A stretch of 64,000 bases of DNA from Rhynchopus sp. YZ270_cl-10 (taxonomy: Eukaryota; Euglenozoa; Diplonemea; Diplonemida; Diplonemidae): the NCBI GenBank assembly GCA_964035575.1, contig OZ037851.1, forward strand, positions 1,302,001-1,366,000, read 5' to 3'. Below the pieces are notes generated by a model that was not told the DNA's origin, ran no database searches, and was given only the letters and a program-made list of their open reading frames with translations. The stretch's first letter is position 1. Every line of letters starts with the position of its first letter. The translations under genes and the position numbers were made by a program. This document shows, one piece after another, positions 1 through 9,820 of this stretch.

Positions 1-2108
1 ATGGTCAGAGATACCCGAAAATAAGTTCAGATATACCCGAAAACCAGAAATAGGGCATAACTGACTATATCTGAACTTATTTTCGGGTATATCTGAACTT
101 TTTTCGGGTATCTCTGAACTTATTTGGGGTACCCACTTATTTGGGGGTACCCCCTTTGATTTTTTGCCCAGTGGGTGAGTGACCCACCATGAGGGAATGC
201 GACAGCAGAGACAGTATTGAAGCAGCATGGTATGATTTTCACCCCTCTACCCCACACACAGCCACTTTTAGTGGGGGTAAATACCCGCAAACCCGCAAAC
301 CCTTATACATGGTCCCTCGCTTCGCTTGGGAACCATTAGTGCAGCAGGAAACTCTCTGTAGCGTGAAAAAAGGCTACCTTATTTCGCGGAAATACATAGT
401 TATTACCACTTTTTTCATTAACCTCACCCTTCCCGACTACTGCGTTTGTATACCATAACTTAATCACACCCCACATTTACACTCATCACAGGATCGTGAA
501 ATCTGAACTGCATCCGTGATTGCGATGAGCGCCGCTCTCCGACATTCAACAACTCAAAATCCAAGGCTTCACCCAAATCAATCTATTCTAGATTTGTTTG
601 TGGACGAAGACCTGGGGGTGGGAACACTTTGTCAGTCACTGCTATAGCCATTAACCCAGGGAGCATAGCTAGTGCAAGAAATTCGACTTTGGAAACCTTC
701 CGGAAAGTCTGTCCTCTGCTTACGGAGGACGAGGCACAAGAAAATATTGCGTTCCCCCAGAAAACCAGTGCACATTTCACACTCCTTGTGGGTGGTCTTG
801 TTGCCTTTTTTGTCACAGTAATTTTGGCCCAGGCATGCTCTTGAAGCATGACAATTTAGTGTGTATGGGGCAGGGTGTTGTTTTGTTCTGAATTCTCTTT
901 GTTATAACATCTAAGTCAATCGCGGGTGGTGGTTTGTGTAGCGTGAGGCACTCTTTTTAGCAAACTTCCTGCGGCTGCTAAGTGTTATTTCTTCGGATTT
1001 AACAACGTACAGCGTAACATAGTGGTTTAGCCTGGTCGACACAACCTTTGATAGATATGGGATAACCAACCCCCTTCGACCCCTCGTGGGTTCACTGAAC
1101 AAGCCCTCGTGGTAGTTAAACGCGATTGACATTTACATTTCTTAGAGATGAAAGAACAAGATAACACTTCTGTACCCGCGCATCAAAATTGTGGAAAACT
1201 TTGCACCCCAAACACCCTCAACAACGCCCGCCAAAAGGCGCCCCTTGTTGCTGGGAGTTGGTTCTCATGATACCTGCACAGCGGGCATTCCTCTGAGTCC
1301 AACGCATGTTTGGCCTGTCTGCGGCGTTGTACTTCAGGTGCACGAAGACAGGGTCTGGTGGTAAATTTTGCGTAGTACTGCGACGTAGTGCTGCGTGGGT
1401 CTGGAAACCTGGGTACCTGGGTACAGGAAATTTGTTGTGGAAGACATCAACCACCATGCATTGAGGAGGGTAAGACAGTGTTCGCAGTTTCTACCTGATA
1501 GCATTACAACATTTAACTTCTCCACGGGGGTCTTGGGCCGTTCACTCGGTTCTACCTTGACTACCGGAAGATATTCTTGAGGCCTTTTTGGTCTCTAGAA
1601 TATCCGGTCTTCCCGAACGGAGGCACACTTTGTGTGTTACTACGACCTGGCAATTTCCAGCAGTAGGTTAAGTAATCTTTCTTGTAAATTGTTGGATCAT
1701 TATCTCCTCAGTGCATGAATGCCCCACGTGACTGGACACTTTTGTGTTTGTCATGTGGAGCTGTGGTTGCTCTTTCACGACTTTTTTCCTGTTCCTGGGT
1801 ACCTGGACCTGGACCTGGTATCTGGGTATCTGGGTATCTGGGTATCTGGGTATCTGGGTATCTGGGTATCTGGGTATACCCGAAAACCAACTTTTTTGGG
1901 GTACCCGAAAAAAGTTGGCGATATGGTCAGACATGCCCGAAAATAAGTTGAGAAATAGTCAGAGATACCCGAAATACCCGAAAATAAGTTCAGATATTGG
2001 TCAGTTATGCCCTATTTTTGAAAATGGGGCATCTCTGACCAATATCTGAACTTATTTTCGGGTATCTCTGACCAATATCTGAACTTATTTTCGGGTATCT
2101 CTGACCAT
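1..2108. mobile_element. Inverted-repeat-bounded element, about 2.1 kb, possibly cut by the window start
   Basis: Positions 1-33 and 2076-2108 are exact 33-bp inverted copies of each other. Both ends are arrays of the same module in mixed orientation, with cores CGGGTATCTCTGACC and TATCTGAACTTATTTT (about 1-150 and 1890-2140). The interior holds no convincing protein gene. It also carries a 7-unit tandem repeat of TATCTGGG. The left boundary may lie outside the window, so no target duplication can be judged. It could be a non-autonomous DNA transposon or simply a cluster of palindromic repeats; I saw no transposase. Confidence 0.5.
1819..1874. repeat. Tandem repeat (TATCTGGG)7
   Basis: Seven perfect 8-bp units, preceded by related CTGGGTACC and CCTGGACCTGG steps and followed by TATACCCG. 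It lies inside the inverted-repeat element just before its right-end module array, so it may be slippage expansion of the same GGGTA-type motif. Confidence 0.9.
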
Positions 2109-2633
2109 TTCAAAAAAAGGGTAGGGCATAACTGACTATTCCCCACAAAAAAATGAAAATCAGATGGCTAAGGTGGTCAAGCACATTATACCAACTTTTA
2201 GGTGTGTGTGCGTGTGTCTGGAGGCTTATTCATCTTGCAAAGTTAACCTCTTTTTTCCCCCCTCGTCGAGTGCTTTATGCTCAGAAACAGCGACCTCCGA
2301 CACGCTGACTGCTCAGGCAGAACTGCGTCCTCTCCCTACTTTCTCTCCCACTGTAAGTTTCCTCCCCACTCCCCTCAGTATTTCGTTTTTTTTCCCTTTT
2401 TTCAAGGTGACTGCAGGTTATTTCCTAACATGGATCTTAAAACAGGACGTTTTTTTTTTGCCGTTTTTCGCTCTTTTTTCCAATTCTTAGAACATGCCCT
2501 CGCGGAAAAACTATAAAAAAAAAAAGTTGGTCGGGAAGGGCTGGAAAGAATAATCCCGGACTATGACTCCAGGGCTGTACCTTAATTATTTTTTTTTGCC
2601 TGCGCCGCCATTTTTCCTTTTTTTTTTTTGCCT

Positions 2634-2752
2634 CGCACGGTGGAGTCCGCCCAACATGGGCGGACCCTTTTGGGCGGACTCTTGAGGCGGCCCTCCACCT
2701 GAAGAGTCCGACTAAAAGAATCCGCCCATTTTTGGGCAGACTCCACCGTGCG
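2634..2752. repeat. Foldback (hairpin) repeat, about 119 bp
   Basis: The arms begin CGCACGGTGGAGTCCGCCCA and end with the near-perfect reverse complement; inner GGGCGGAC/GTCCGCCC copies give further pairing. The flanks are T-rich and A-rich. This is a small foldback or MITE-like repeat, and no ORF fits. Confidence 0.65.
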
Positions 2753-3091
2753 CAAAAAAGGTTACGGGGGTTTTTCCGGGTTTTAAGAAATAGCCTGATG
2801 ACTGCGCTCATGAGAGGGCTCAGGTGCATCTTACAGAAACCTTCCTTTTTCTAGTGATAGTGTTCTTTTCCCACAGCTTTGAGGGATTTATATTGTACCT
2901 ACATTCTCTTTCCTTACACGAAGGTAGCGTAAAATGACTTGACCTGTGGTTTCATTTTGTGGTTTTACCGTTGGCTTACAACGTTGAAATCATAAGGCAA
3001 GTCATCTACTTCACCGTTGTGTATCCACCACAAACACCCCCTCCCCAAAGTGTTAATGAAATCGTAAAAGCAACGTCCCCACTCCCCTTTT

Positions 3092-3150
3092 TGCATGAGC
3101 ATGACCGAGCTGCGTTTTTAGCAAGTTTTTAACTACTCTTTTTCTCCGCT
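3092..3150 (+). repeat. Dispersed 60-bp repeat, copy 1
   Basis: Runs TTGCATGAGCATGACCGAGC, then TGCGTTTTTAGC and ACTACTCTTTTT. A copy with about 80% identity by eye lies at 36350-36410. This copy sits about 150 bp upstream of the astacin gene start; the other sits after the FHA-WWE gene. Origin unknown. Confidence 0.6.
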
Positions 3151-3289
3151 CCAACGCGATGTCGTCCATTGGCGCTGTGTTGATTTGTGTTGATGTGATT
3201 GGCAAACGACAGTCAAATCTTCTTTACATACCTTTTTGTGTTTTCTCAGTTTTCTACCACATCCCAAACAGATACCACAATACAAAAAT

Positions 3290-6200
3290 ATGACAATGAA
3301 AACGCTGCTGAGTACAGTGTTGCTGCTGCAGGTTGCAGATGTGTCAGGAGAAGGCCGTGACGGGGCTGTGCTGGCTGCATCGAGCCTGGACGGGCCGAAG
3401 CAGCTGTGGCCTGTCGGTGAGCTGATCCCGTGGTGGATCACCTCCACAGAATCGTACGAGGGTCAGACGCCGATCAGTCAGGGGGACGCACGCATTCTGT
3501 ACGCAATCCGCCACTTTGAGGAGAAGACGTGTCTGCGCTTCGTGGCATGCGCGAGTCTGGAGGAGTGCGAGGCCAAGCCAATGTACATGGACTTCTGGTC
3601 TGGAAACGGGTGCACCGCACCCATCGGTGCGCGGAGCGGGAGGAACAGAATTTCCCTTGCACCGAACTGTGGCCACAGGGCAGCTGTGCACGAGATCGGA
3701 CACAACGTTGGGCTTGACCACGAGCAGAAGAGACGTGACCGTGACGACTTTATCATTGTGGACACAGATGTGATTGAGACGACGCGCCTGAGCCAGTTCA
3801 CAAAGATGTGGACTGGGCGTGACCTGGGGAAGTACGACTACCGTGGGATCATGCACTACGCGATGTGGGCCTTCCAGATTGCAACCGGGCAGATCAGCAT
3901 CAACGCACCCTTCCGTTTGATTGGAACCATCGGAGGACTGAGTGAAGGAGACGTGGCAGCACTCGACTTCATGTACAACAAGTGCAGCAAGCAGTACACA
4001 GAGCCGACGTGCATGGCCTCGATTGACACAACTGTGACACACGTGATCCCGCAGGACAAGCCGTTCCTCGTTACGTTTGCGTCGAACTACATGCCCGAGG
4101 AGAACCCGGATGTTGAGCTCTCTGTGAGCTACGACGCCAGCACACTTCCCGAGAGTGCGAACGTGGTGTACGAGTACAAGGACAACAGCGCGAGGAAGTT
4201 TGTGAACGGTGGGGCACACTCGCTGATCACATACACACCGTCTGCAGCGGAGGCAGGTGAGACCCACGCACTGGCGATGACGGTGAGTGTTGGTGGTGTG
4301 CCGCTGAAGACGTGCTACGCGTACGTGCGTGTGGCAACAACAAACACAGTGTGCTTCGGAAAGGAGGCCAACGACCCCTTCGTGTGCAGCGGACGTGGCA
4401 CGTGCACAGGGGATGTGATGCAGCCATGTGCGTGCGACGGGGGCTTTGGTGGACCTGAGTGCGAGGGTGATGCGGACTGCCCAAGCAACGTTGTGAACTC
4501 CTTTGACGCAAACGTTGGCGACTGGGCACACGGCTACTCCTGCGAGTTGGACGCAACACACAAGGTGGGTGCCACAGGATCGTCGCTGCGCATGGGCCAC
4601 CCCGACTTCCTGGGTGTGTCGGGTGATGATGCAATCCTGCCGCTGTGGTCGCTGAGCAAGCCGACACGTGTTTCCTTCGACCTTGCCAAGTTCAACACTG
4701 ACCTGGGTGGGTTCAGCGGAGTGAGCTTCTCTGTGGAGCCGTTCCAGGCGACATCAACGCAGTGCTTTGAGGTGTCTGGGCACGCGACAGGCAGCAAGGA
4801 CTCCCCTGCACCGTATGTGTGGTCTGCATCCAACCCCTCGACAGGCATTGTTTCAACGACGTCGTGGACAATTGTGCCGGACCAGTTCTACCACTTTGAT
4901 GTTGCATTCGACTTCAACACGATGACTGCTGTTGTGTCCATTGACGGCGTTCAGGAGTTCACAACCTCGTTCAACCCGGCGTGCACCACAGGCTTTGACA
5001 CCGTGAGGGCGACTGGCCACGGGTGGCTCGACAACTTCGACATGCACTGCACCGACTTCGAGTCCCCGCAGCACCCGGAAACAGAGTCGCCGCCAGCAAC
5101 ACCGAGACCCACACCGCGCCCCACACCGATGCCGACACCGATGCCGGAAGAGTGCGTCCAGTACGTGGAGTTTGAGGAGCCGGGCACCATTGACCGCCCT
5201 GAGGGTGACGGTGGACACTACCGTGGAGAGAAGGACTGCAGGAAGCTGATGTGCGGGGGAACGCTGGAAGTGACCTTCACACTCCTGGACACCGAGAACG
5301 CCGACAACGCCGTGACACTGTACAGCTACGACAGCGAAGGGAACGAGGTTGTGATTGGCGTCTACTATGGACAGACCCTGCCCGCACCCGTGTCTGTGTG
5401 GGGCAACGTGCTGGTGCGTTTCGTGACTGCCGGAGGCCCCTTCTGCCCAGGCAGCTGCCCCCCGAACCCGTACAAGGGCTACACCCTGACGTGGACGTGC
5501 CAGACCACAGACTCGCCGACGGCCACACCCGCACCCCCGACATATGTCCCGACTCCTGCACCACCAACAGCAGAGCCCACGGCAGAGCCGACCATTGCAC
5601 CGACACCAGTGCCAGAGACCTTTGCGCCTGTGGCATTCCCCACCTTCTGCCAGAACTCGTACCTGCATGACCTGAGGGTTGGTAACGTGATCCACGGAAT
5701 TGGTGGCTACAAGACCAACGAGGAGTTCTGCTTCATGATCCAGTGCAACAAGCATGTGTCTTTGAACTGGCTGAGCATGAGCACACAGGAGGACCACGAC
5801 TTTGTGCGCCTGTACACACTTGAGTCTGGATCGTACGTGGAGTCGGCTGTGCACACAGGTACAACTGTGCCTGCAGGCAGCCAGCTGCCTGGGTACGTGT
5901 TGGTGCGCTTCTCCTCGGACGACTCTGTGTCGGGCGACGGGTTTGCGATTGAGTACATCTGCGAGGACCCTGTGCCCACACCCGAGCCTGTGCCGACACC
6001 TGAGCCTGCACCGACCCTGCCCTTCCCGGGGTTCTGTGCTGTTGAGAACACAGAGACGGACCTGATTGGGGACTTCCAGCACCCTGCTGTGTTCGGTGAT
6101 GACTACAAGTCGAACGAGGAGTGGTGCTGGATGCTTCCCTGCAATGAGCAGCTGACGCTGACCTGGGTGCGCTTCAACACTGAGGCTGACTACGACTACG

Positions 6201-7534
6201 TGTACGTGTACACACGCGACATGAACGGAGACTTCGTTGAGGTGTCCCAACACTCTGGGTCTGCAACACCTGCAAACCAGGCATACAGTGGCGATGTGCT
6301 TGTGCGCTTCTCCTCGGACTCGAGCGTGGTGGCGAACGGGTTTGCTATTGAGTACGAATGCGCTGCTGCGCCCCCTCCGTCACCGTTCCCGGCTGTGTGC
6401 ATTGTTGAGAACACAGAGACTGACCTGGTTGGAGACATCCAGCACCCTGCTGTGTTCGGTGATGATTACAAGTCGAACGAGGAGTGGTGCTGGCTGATTC
6501 CTTGCAATGAGCAGCTGACGCTGACCTGGGTGAGGCTCGACACTGAAGCCGACTACGACTACGTGTACATCAGCGACCGCGACGCAAACGGAGACTTCGT
6601 TCAGGCGTCTTACCACTCTGGAACTACGACACCGTCAGTCTCGACACACACCGGTGACGTGCTTGTGCGCTTCTCCTCCGACCCGTACGTGTTTGGCAAC
6701 GGATTCCTAGTCGAGTACGAGTGTGCTGCTGTGACACCATCCCCGCCAGTGACACCAGCACCCACCCCGTCACCACCTGTCACCCCTGTGCCGACCCCTT
6801 CTCCCCCGTCACCGTTCCCAGCTGTGTGCATTGTTGAAAACACAGAGACTGACCTGGTTGGGGACTTCCAGCACCCTGCTGTGTTCGGTGATGATTACAA
6901 GTCGAACGAGGAGTGGTGCTGGCTGATTCCTTGCAATGAGCAGCTGACGCTGACCTGGGTGAGGCTCGACACTGAAGCCGACTACGACTACGTGTACATC
7001 AGCGACCGCGACGCAAACGGAGACTTCGTTCAGGCGTCTTACCACTCTGGAACTACGACACCGTCAGTCTCGACACACTCCGGTGACGTGCTTGTGCGCT
7101 TCTCCTCCGACCCGTACGTGTTTGGCAACGGATTCGCACTTGAGTACGAGTGTGCTGTTGCAGTGCCGCCAACACCCCCTGCCTTTGAGTTCCCTTCGTA
7201 CTGTGCGGGACACGGCGAGACCTTGACACCTGGCACTCTTCAGCACCCGGCACCGCCTGCAACGTCGTACGCGAACAGCGAGAACAAGTGCTGGCACTTG
7301 GAGTGCGATGGAAGCGTGCGCCTGACGTGGGTGTCCTTCTCGACGGAGTCTGGCTACGACAAGGTGCGTGTGTACAGCGTGCCTGTGGGGGCGGATGCGG
7401 CAGCCACCTACCAGGGATCCAGCACACCGACGAGCATGGACGTGGCTGGTGGTGCCTTGGTGTACTTCAGCTCCGACTCGAGCGTGGTGCGGGACGGCTT
7501 TGAGCTGACCTGGACGTGTCTTGCTGATATCTAG
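3290..7534 (+). CDS. Secreted astacin-family metalloprotease with EGF and six CUB-like domains
   Basis: An intronless 1414-aa protein. I chose the ATG at 3290 because it opens a signal peptide (MTMKTLLSTVLLLQVADVSG); the frame extends 18 codons upstream without one. The astacin (M12A) domain spans about residues 45-240, with zinc motif HEIGHNVGLDHE at 134-145 and Met-turn IMHY, so it should be an active secreted zinc endopeptidase. Then come a beta-sandwich region (245-350), a Cys-rich EGF-like module (354-394), a LamG/MAM-like region (395-590), Pro/Thr linkers (PTPRPTP type), and six Cys-bounded CUB-like repeats (about 621-741, 786-892, 915-1025, 1036-1146, 1179-1289, 1303-1412). There is no transmembrane or GPI-like C-terminus. 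Third-position GC is high, suggesting strong expression. CUB 4 and 5 are nearly identical in DNA. Family assignment is firm; substrate unknown. Confidence 0.93.
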   Translation: MTMKTLLSTVLLLQVADVSGEGRDGAVLAASSLDGPKQLWPVGELIPWWITSTESYEGQTPISQGDARILYAIRHFEEKTCLRFVACASLEECEAKPMYMDFWSGNGCTAPIGARSGRNRISLAPNCGHRAAVHEIGHNVGLDHEQKRRDRDDFIIVDTDVIETTRLSQFTKMWTGRDLGKYDYRGIMHYAMWAFQIATGQISINAPFRLIGTIGGLSEGDVAALDFMYNKCSKQYTEPTCMASIDTTVTHVIPQDKPFLVTFASNYMPEENPDVELSVSYDASTLPESANVVYEYKDNSARKFVNGGAHSLITYTPSAAEAGETHALAMTVSVGGVPLKTCYAYVRVATTNTVCFGKEANDPFVCSGRGTCTGDVMQPCACDGGFGGPECEGDADCPSNVVNSFDANVGDWAHGYSCELDATHKVGATGSSLRMGHPDFLGVSGDDAILPLWSLSKPTRVSFDLAKFNTDLGGFSGVSFSVEPFQATSTQCFEVSGHATGSKDSPAPYVWSASNPSTGIVSTTSWTIVPDQFYHFDVAFDFNTMTAVVSIDGVQEFTTSFNPACTTGFDTVRATGHGWLDNFDMHCTDFESPQHPETESPPATPRPTPRPTPMPTPMPEECVQYVEFEEPGTIDRPEGDGGHYRGEKDCRKLMCGGTLEVTFTLLDTENADNAVTLYSYDSEGNEVVIGVYYGQTLPAPVSVWGNVLVRFVTAGGPFCPGSCPPNPYKGYTLTWTCQTTDSPTATPAPPTYVPTPAPPTAEPTAEPTIAPTPVPETFAPVAFPTFCQNSYLHDLRVGNVIHGIGGYKTNEEFCFMIQCNKHVSLNWLSMSTQEDHDFVRLYTLESGSYVESAVHTGTTVPAGSQLPGYVLVRFSSDDSVSGDGFAIEYICEDPVPTPEPVPTPEPAPTLPFPGFCAVENTETDLIGDFQHPAVFGDDYKSNEEWCWMLPCNEQLTLTWVRFNTEADYDYVYVYTRDMNGDFVEVSQHSGSATPANQAYSGDVLVRFSSDSSVVANGFAIEYECAAAPPPSPFPAVCIVENTETDLVGDIQHPAVFGDDYKSNEEWCWLIPCNEQLTLTWVRLDTEADYDYVYISDRDANGDFVQASYHSGTTTPSVSTHTGDVLVRFSSDPYVFGNGFLVEYECAAVTPSPPVTPAPTPSPPVTPVPTPSPPSPFPAVCIVENTETDLVGDFQHPAVFGDDYKSNEEWCWLIPCNEQLTLTWVRLDTEADYDYVYISDRDANGDFVQASYHSGTTTPSVSTHSGDVLVRFSSDPYVFGNGFALEYECAVAVPPTPPAFEFPSYCAGHGETLTPGTLQHPAPPATSYANSENKCWHLECDGSVRLTWVSFSTESGYDKVRVYSVPVGADAAATYQGSSTPTSMDVAGGALVYFSSDSSVVRDGFELTWTCLADI

Positions 7535-9026
7535 AGAGTTTCGCAGTTGCAGACTGCACGACAGGGGAGATGATATTGTTCCTGCTATCCGGGCCCATCA
7601 TTTCTGGAGGAAGTGTTTGTGTATGTTACCCGATGTCTCGGGGTGCACTTACGTTTTCTTCACCCTGCCGTGTGTGTGCGCTCTGCGATGTTGTGAAGTT
7701 CGTAAAGCTAAGTTTATTTTTCTTGCAGTACATTTTCCCTCTCCACACCCGCTTCCGCACTCGTTGCATGTGTGAAAGTTCTGAGTATCGTTTCTATGTT
7801 GCGTAGTGAGACAAATGTTCACTACGTGGTGTATGAAGAGCTTGCTTACATCACATGGAGACGACGTGGAACGGTGTGGCATGGTTATTGCAGACTCATT
7901 TTTGTTTTTTTTCTTTTTTTTTATTCGTTACCATTGTTTCTCCACCCCAGCCATGTGTGAAGTGGGCATCTGTATGCCGATGCCCGATGTGAGATTATAA
8001 GAACAATATGAAGGAGTTTTTCCTCTAGGGCGAAAGTATGGATTTTTCCTGTGTGGGAGGGGGAAAAATCTACAGGGGTTTTCCTGGGGGAGAAAGGTGC
8101 GTATCCCCAGTGTCCGCAGGATTCTCAATCCCGGATGGGGGGGTTTACTCTCCTTTTTCCCCACGTAAAAAAACCATTTTTTATTTTTGGGCTGCCCGAC
8201 TCAAAATTAGGCCAAAAATAGTTGGGATGCCCACTACACACATACTCCCGCCGAGTTTTTTTTTTTTATTTCTCTTTTCTCTTTTTGGATCATTTTTAAC
8301 GATGTATGTGTCCTGTGGTGACCGTTCGTCGTTGAATGGCCCCCCCTTTTTTTTTGTTTGTTTTGGTATCATTTGCAACTTCCAACTTCTTGTTAGATGT
8401 TGACTGCATATGAGCTTTGACCATCCTACCGGCTTTCTCTTTTTATTAGTATCACTCAGTGTTTGAAGCATTATTTGGGTGACAGTGTGACTCTCTTTTC
8501 CAATCCTTTGCTGAGCACCTATGCATTTGCGAAGAGGAAACAGAAGCTGGGACACATCGTTAAGGTGTACTGGACGCTGTGCCGCCAGCAATACAGAGTT
8601 TTTCGCTAATCCCATATGATGCATTCCCCCTTTCCTGCTCCCACGAGGTGTTCTTGGTTTGTGTCTGTGCACAAACATTACCCTCTCTCCCTTCCTTACT
8701 TCCACGGTTTGACGCAGTGCTGGCATTTTATTCCTCTGGGAATTTTTCTCTATTCCATTTTATTTTGCACTGAATTTCACACCTTTTGTTCTGGATGCTA
8801 CCCAACGAAGCATACGCGTGGGTATCGTTTATCCAATCCTTTTGTCTCTTTGGACAGAACTTTGGAGAACAGATGCAAGGTTTTGTGAACAACACCGGCA
8901 CAACACGGTCTCTTTTCGCTTTGGTGTAGTATAGACTCTGTGTTGTGTACCTCTCTGTTCACGTCGTCATTCTGCCTCCGTTCTCTTCCTTCCTCTCCCC
9001 TCCCCTCCCCCCTCCCCAATTCAACC
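7535..9026. other. Gene-free stretch
   Basis: Low-GC, T-run-rich intergenic DNA. Both strands have short open frames, the longest a minus-strand frame at 8181-8726, but none has a recognisable domain or the codon bias of the neighbouring genes. I see no RNA gene. Confidence 0.6.
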
Positions 9027-9668
9027 ATGTATCACAAGCACGATGCCGCCACGCCCTTATCAAAGTGTCGTACATCTTGGTGTAGGCCAGCTTCGATCAA
9101 TACAACGGCCGGTTATGTGTTGGCAAAATTAGTCAATATTAGTCGTCGTCACACCCCCCTGCTCTTCAAACAATTTTTTTTTGAGGTACGTAAAGTGCCG
9201 AAGCACATCCCTCTTCACCATTTTCAGAGTTATGAGCCCCACATCCATATACTTCTTGCGAACACCACACAACGTTGCAAGAGTGTGAGGCATCATCAGT
9301 GTTTCCTGTGTCACCCATTGACGGTAGGATCCAGGATTGTATCGTGTCAGGAGCACTGTTCAAATTTTCCCTTCCCTGAATTATCATTGCTTTCCACGTT
9401 ATTCAAAGATGTATGTGCATGGGCCAAAGAGGCCTATCATCATGTTCCCCAGCTTCCCGATCATTCAATTTTCCGCAGTTTCTGCAAGATAGTTCAAAAT
9501 CCATCGAGGAGACTTAATCGCTCCTCTCTCTGGGATTGGACAGAGAGTCAGACTGCTGCCCTCTGCACAGCATCCTGCATGTTGGGCATGGGGTATGTCG
9601 CCTTTTGTTTATTGGCAAAGGAAAAAAAAAACGATGACAAGGAAAAAAGGAAAGAACATAAAAAGTAA
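9027..9668 (+). CDS. Hypothetical tail-anchored protein (weak)
   Basis: A 213-aa open frame from the ATG at 9027, extendable upstream to 8940. I do not recognise it. The N-terminal two thirds are rich in His, Cys and Leu without a visible motif. Near the C-terminus a hydrophobic stretch (about residues 178-196, LCTASCMLGMGYVAFCLLA) is followed by a strongly charged KEKKNDDKEKRKEHKK tail, as in a tail-anchored membrane protein. Codon use lacks the GC3 bias of nearby genes, so this may be a poorly expressed gene or a chance frame. Confidence 0.35.
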   Translation: MYHKHDAATPLSKCRTSWCRPASINTTAGYVLAKLVNISRRHTPLLFKQFFFEVRKVPKHIPLHHFQSYEPHIHILLANTTQRCKSVRHHQCFLCHPLTVGSRIVSCQEHCSNFPFPELSLLSTLFKDVCAWAKEAYHHVPQLPDHSIFRSFCKIVQNPSRRLNRSSLWDWTESQTAALCTASCMLGMGYVAFCLLAKEKKNDDKEKRKEHKK

Positions 9669-9820
9669 AGAATACCCATTTTTTTTTGAGTGTCTCCCCT
9701 AGTTCTCCCACCCCTCCACAACGCACCCCCACAGGAGAGGGGGGCAGCATCTCTCTCTTTATCGATGACCGTTGTGTAAGGAGCGTCCCTTTATTGACAT
9801 CGGAACGAAGGTAAAGGCCC

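Noticed and set aside
629-844. 71-codon frame with a hydrophobic C-terminus inside the first element
   Set aside because: It begins at a TTG codon rather than ATG, has no plausible upstream exon and no recognisable domain.
4853-6253. Long minus-strand open frame (466 codons) under the astacin gene
   Set aside because: It mirrors the strongly GC3-biased sense gene, with Val/His/Arg-rich nonsense composition and no domain. The same applies to the long minus-strand frames under the thiolase and CCDC40 genes.
8181-8726. Minus-strand frame of 181 codons
   Set aside because: Lys-rich composition derived from poly-T tracts on the + strand, no domain, no codon bias, in the gene-free stretch.
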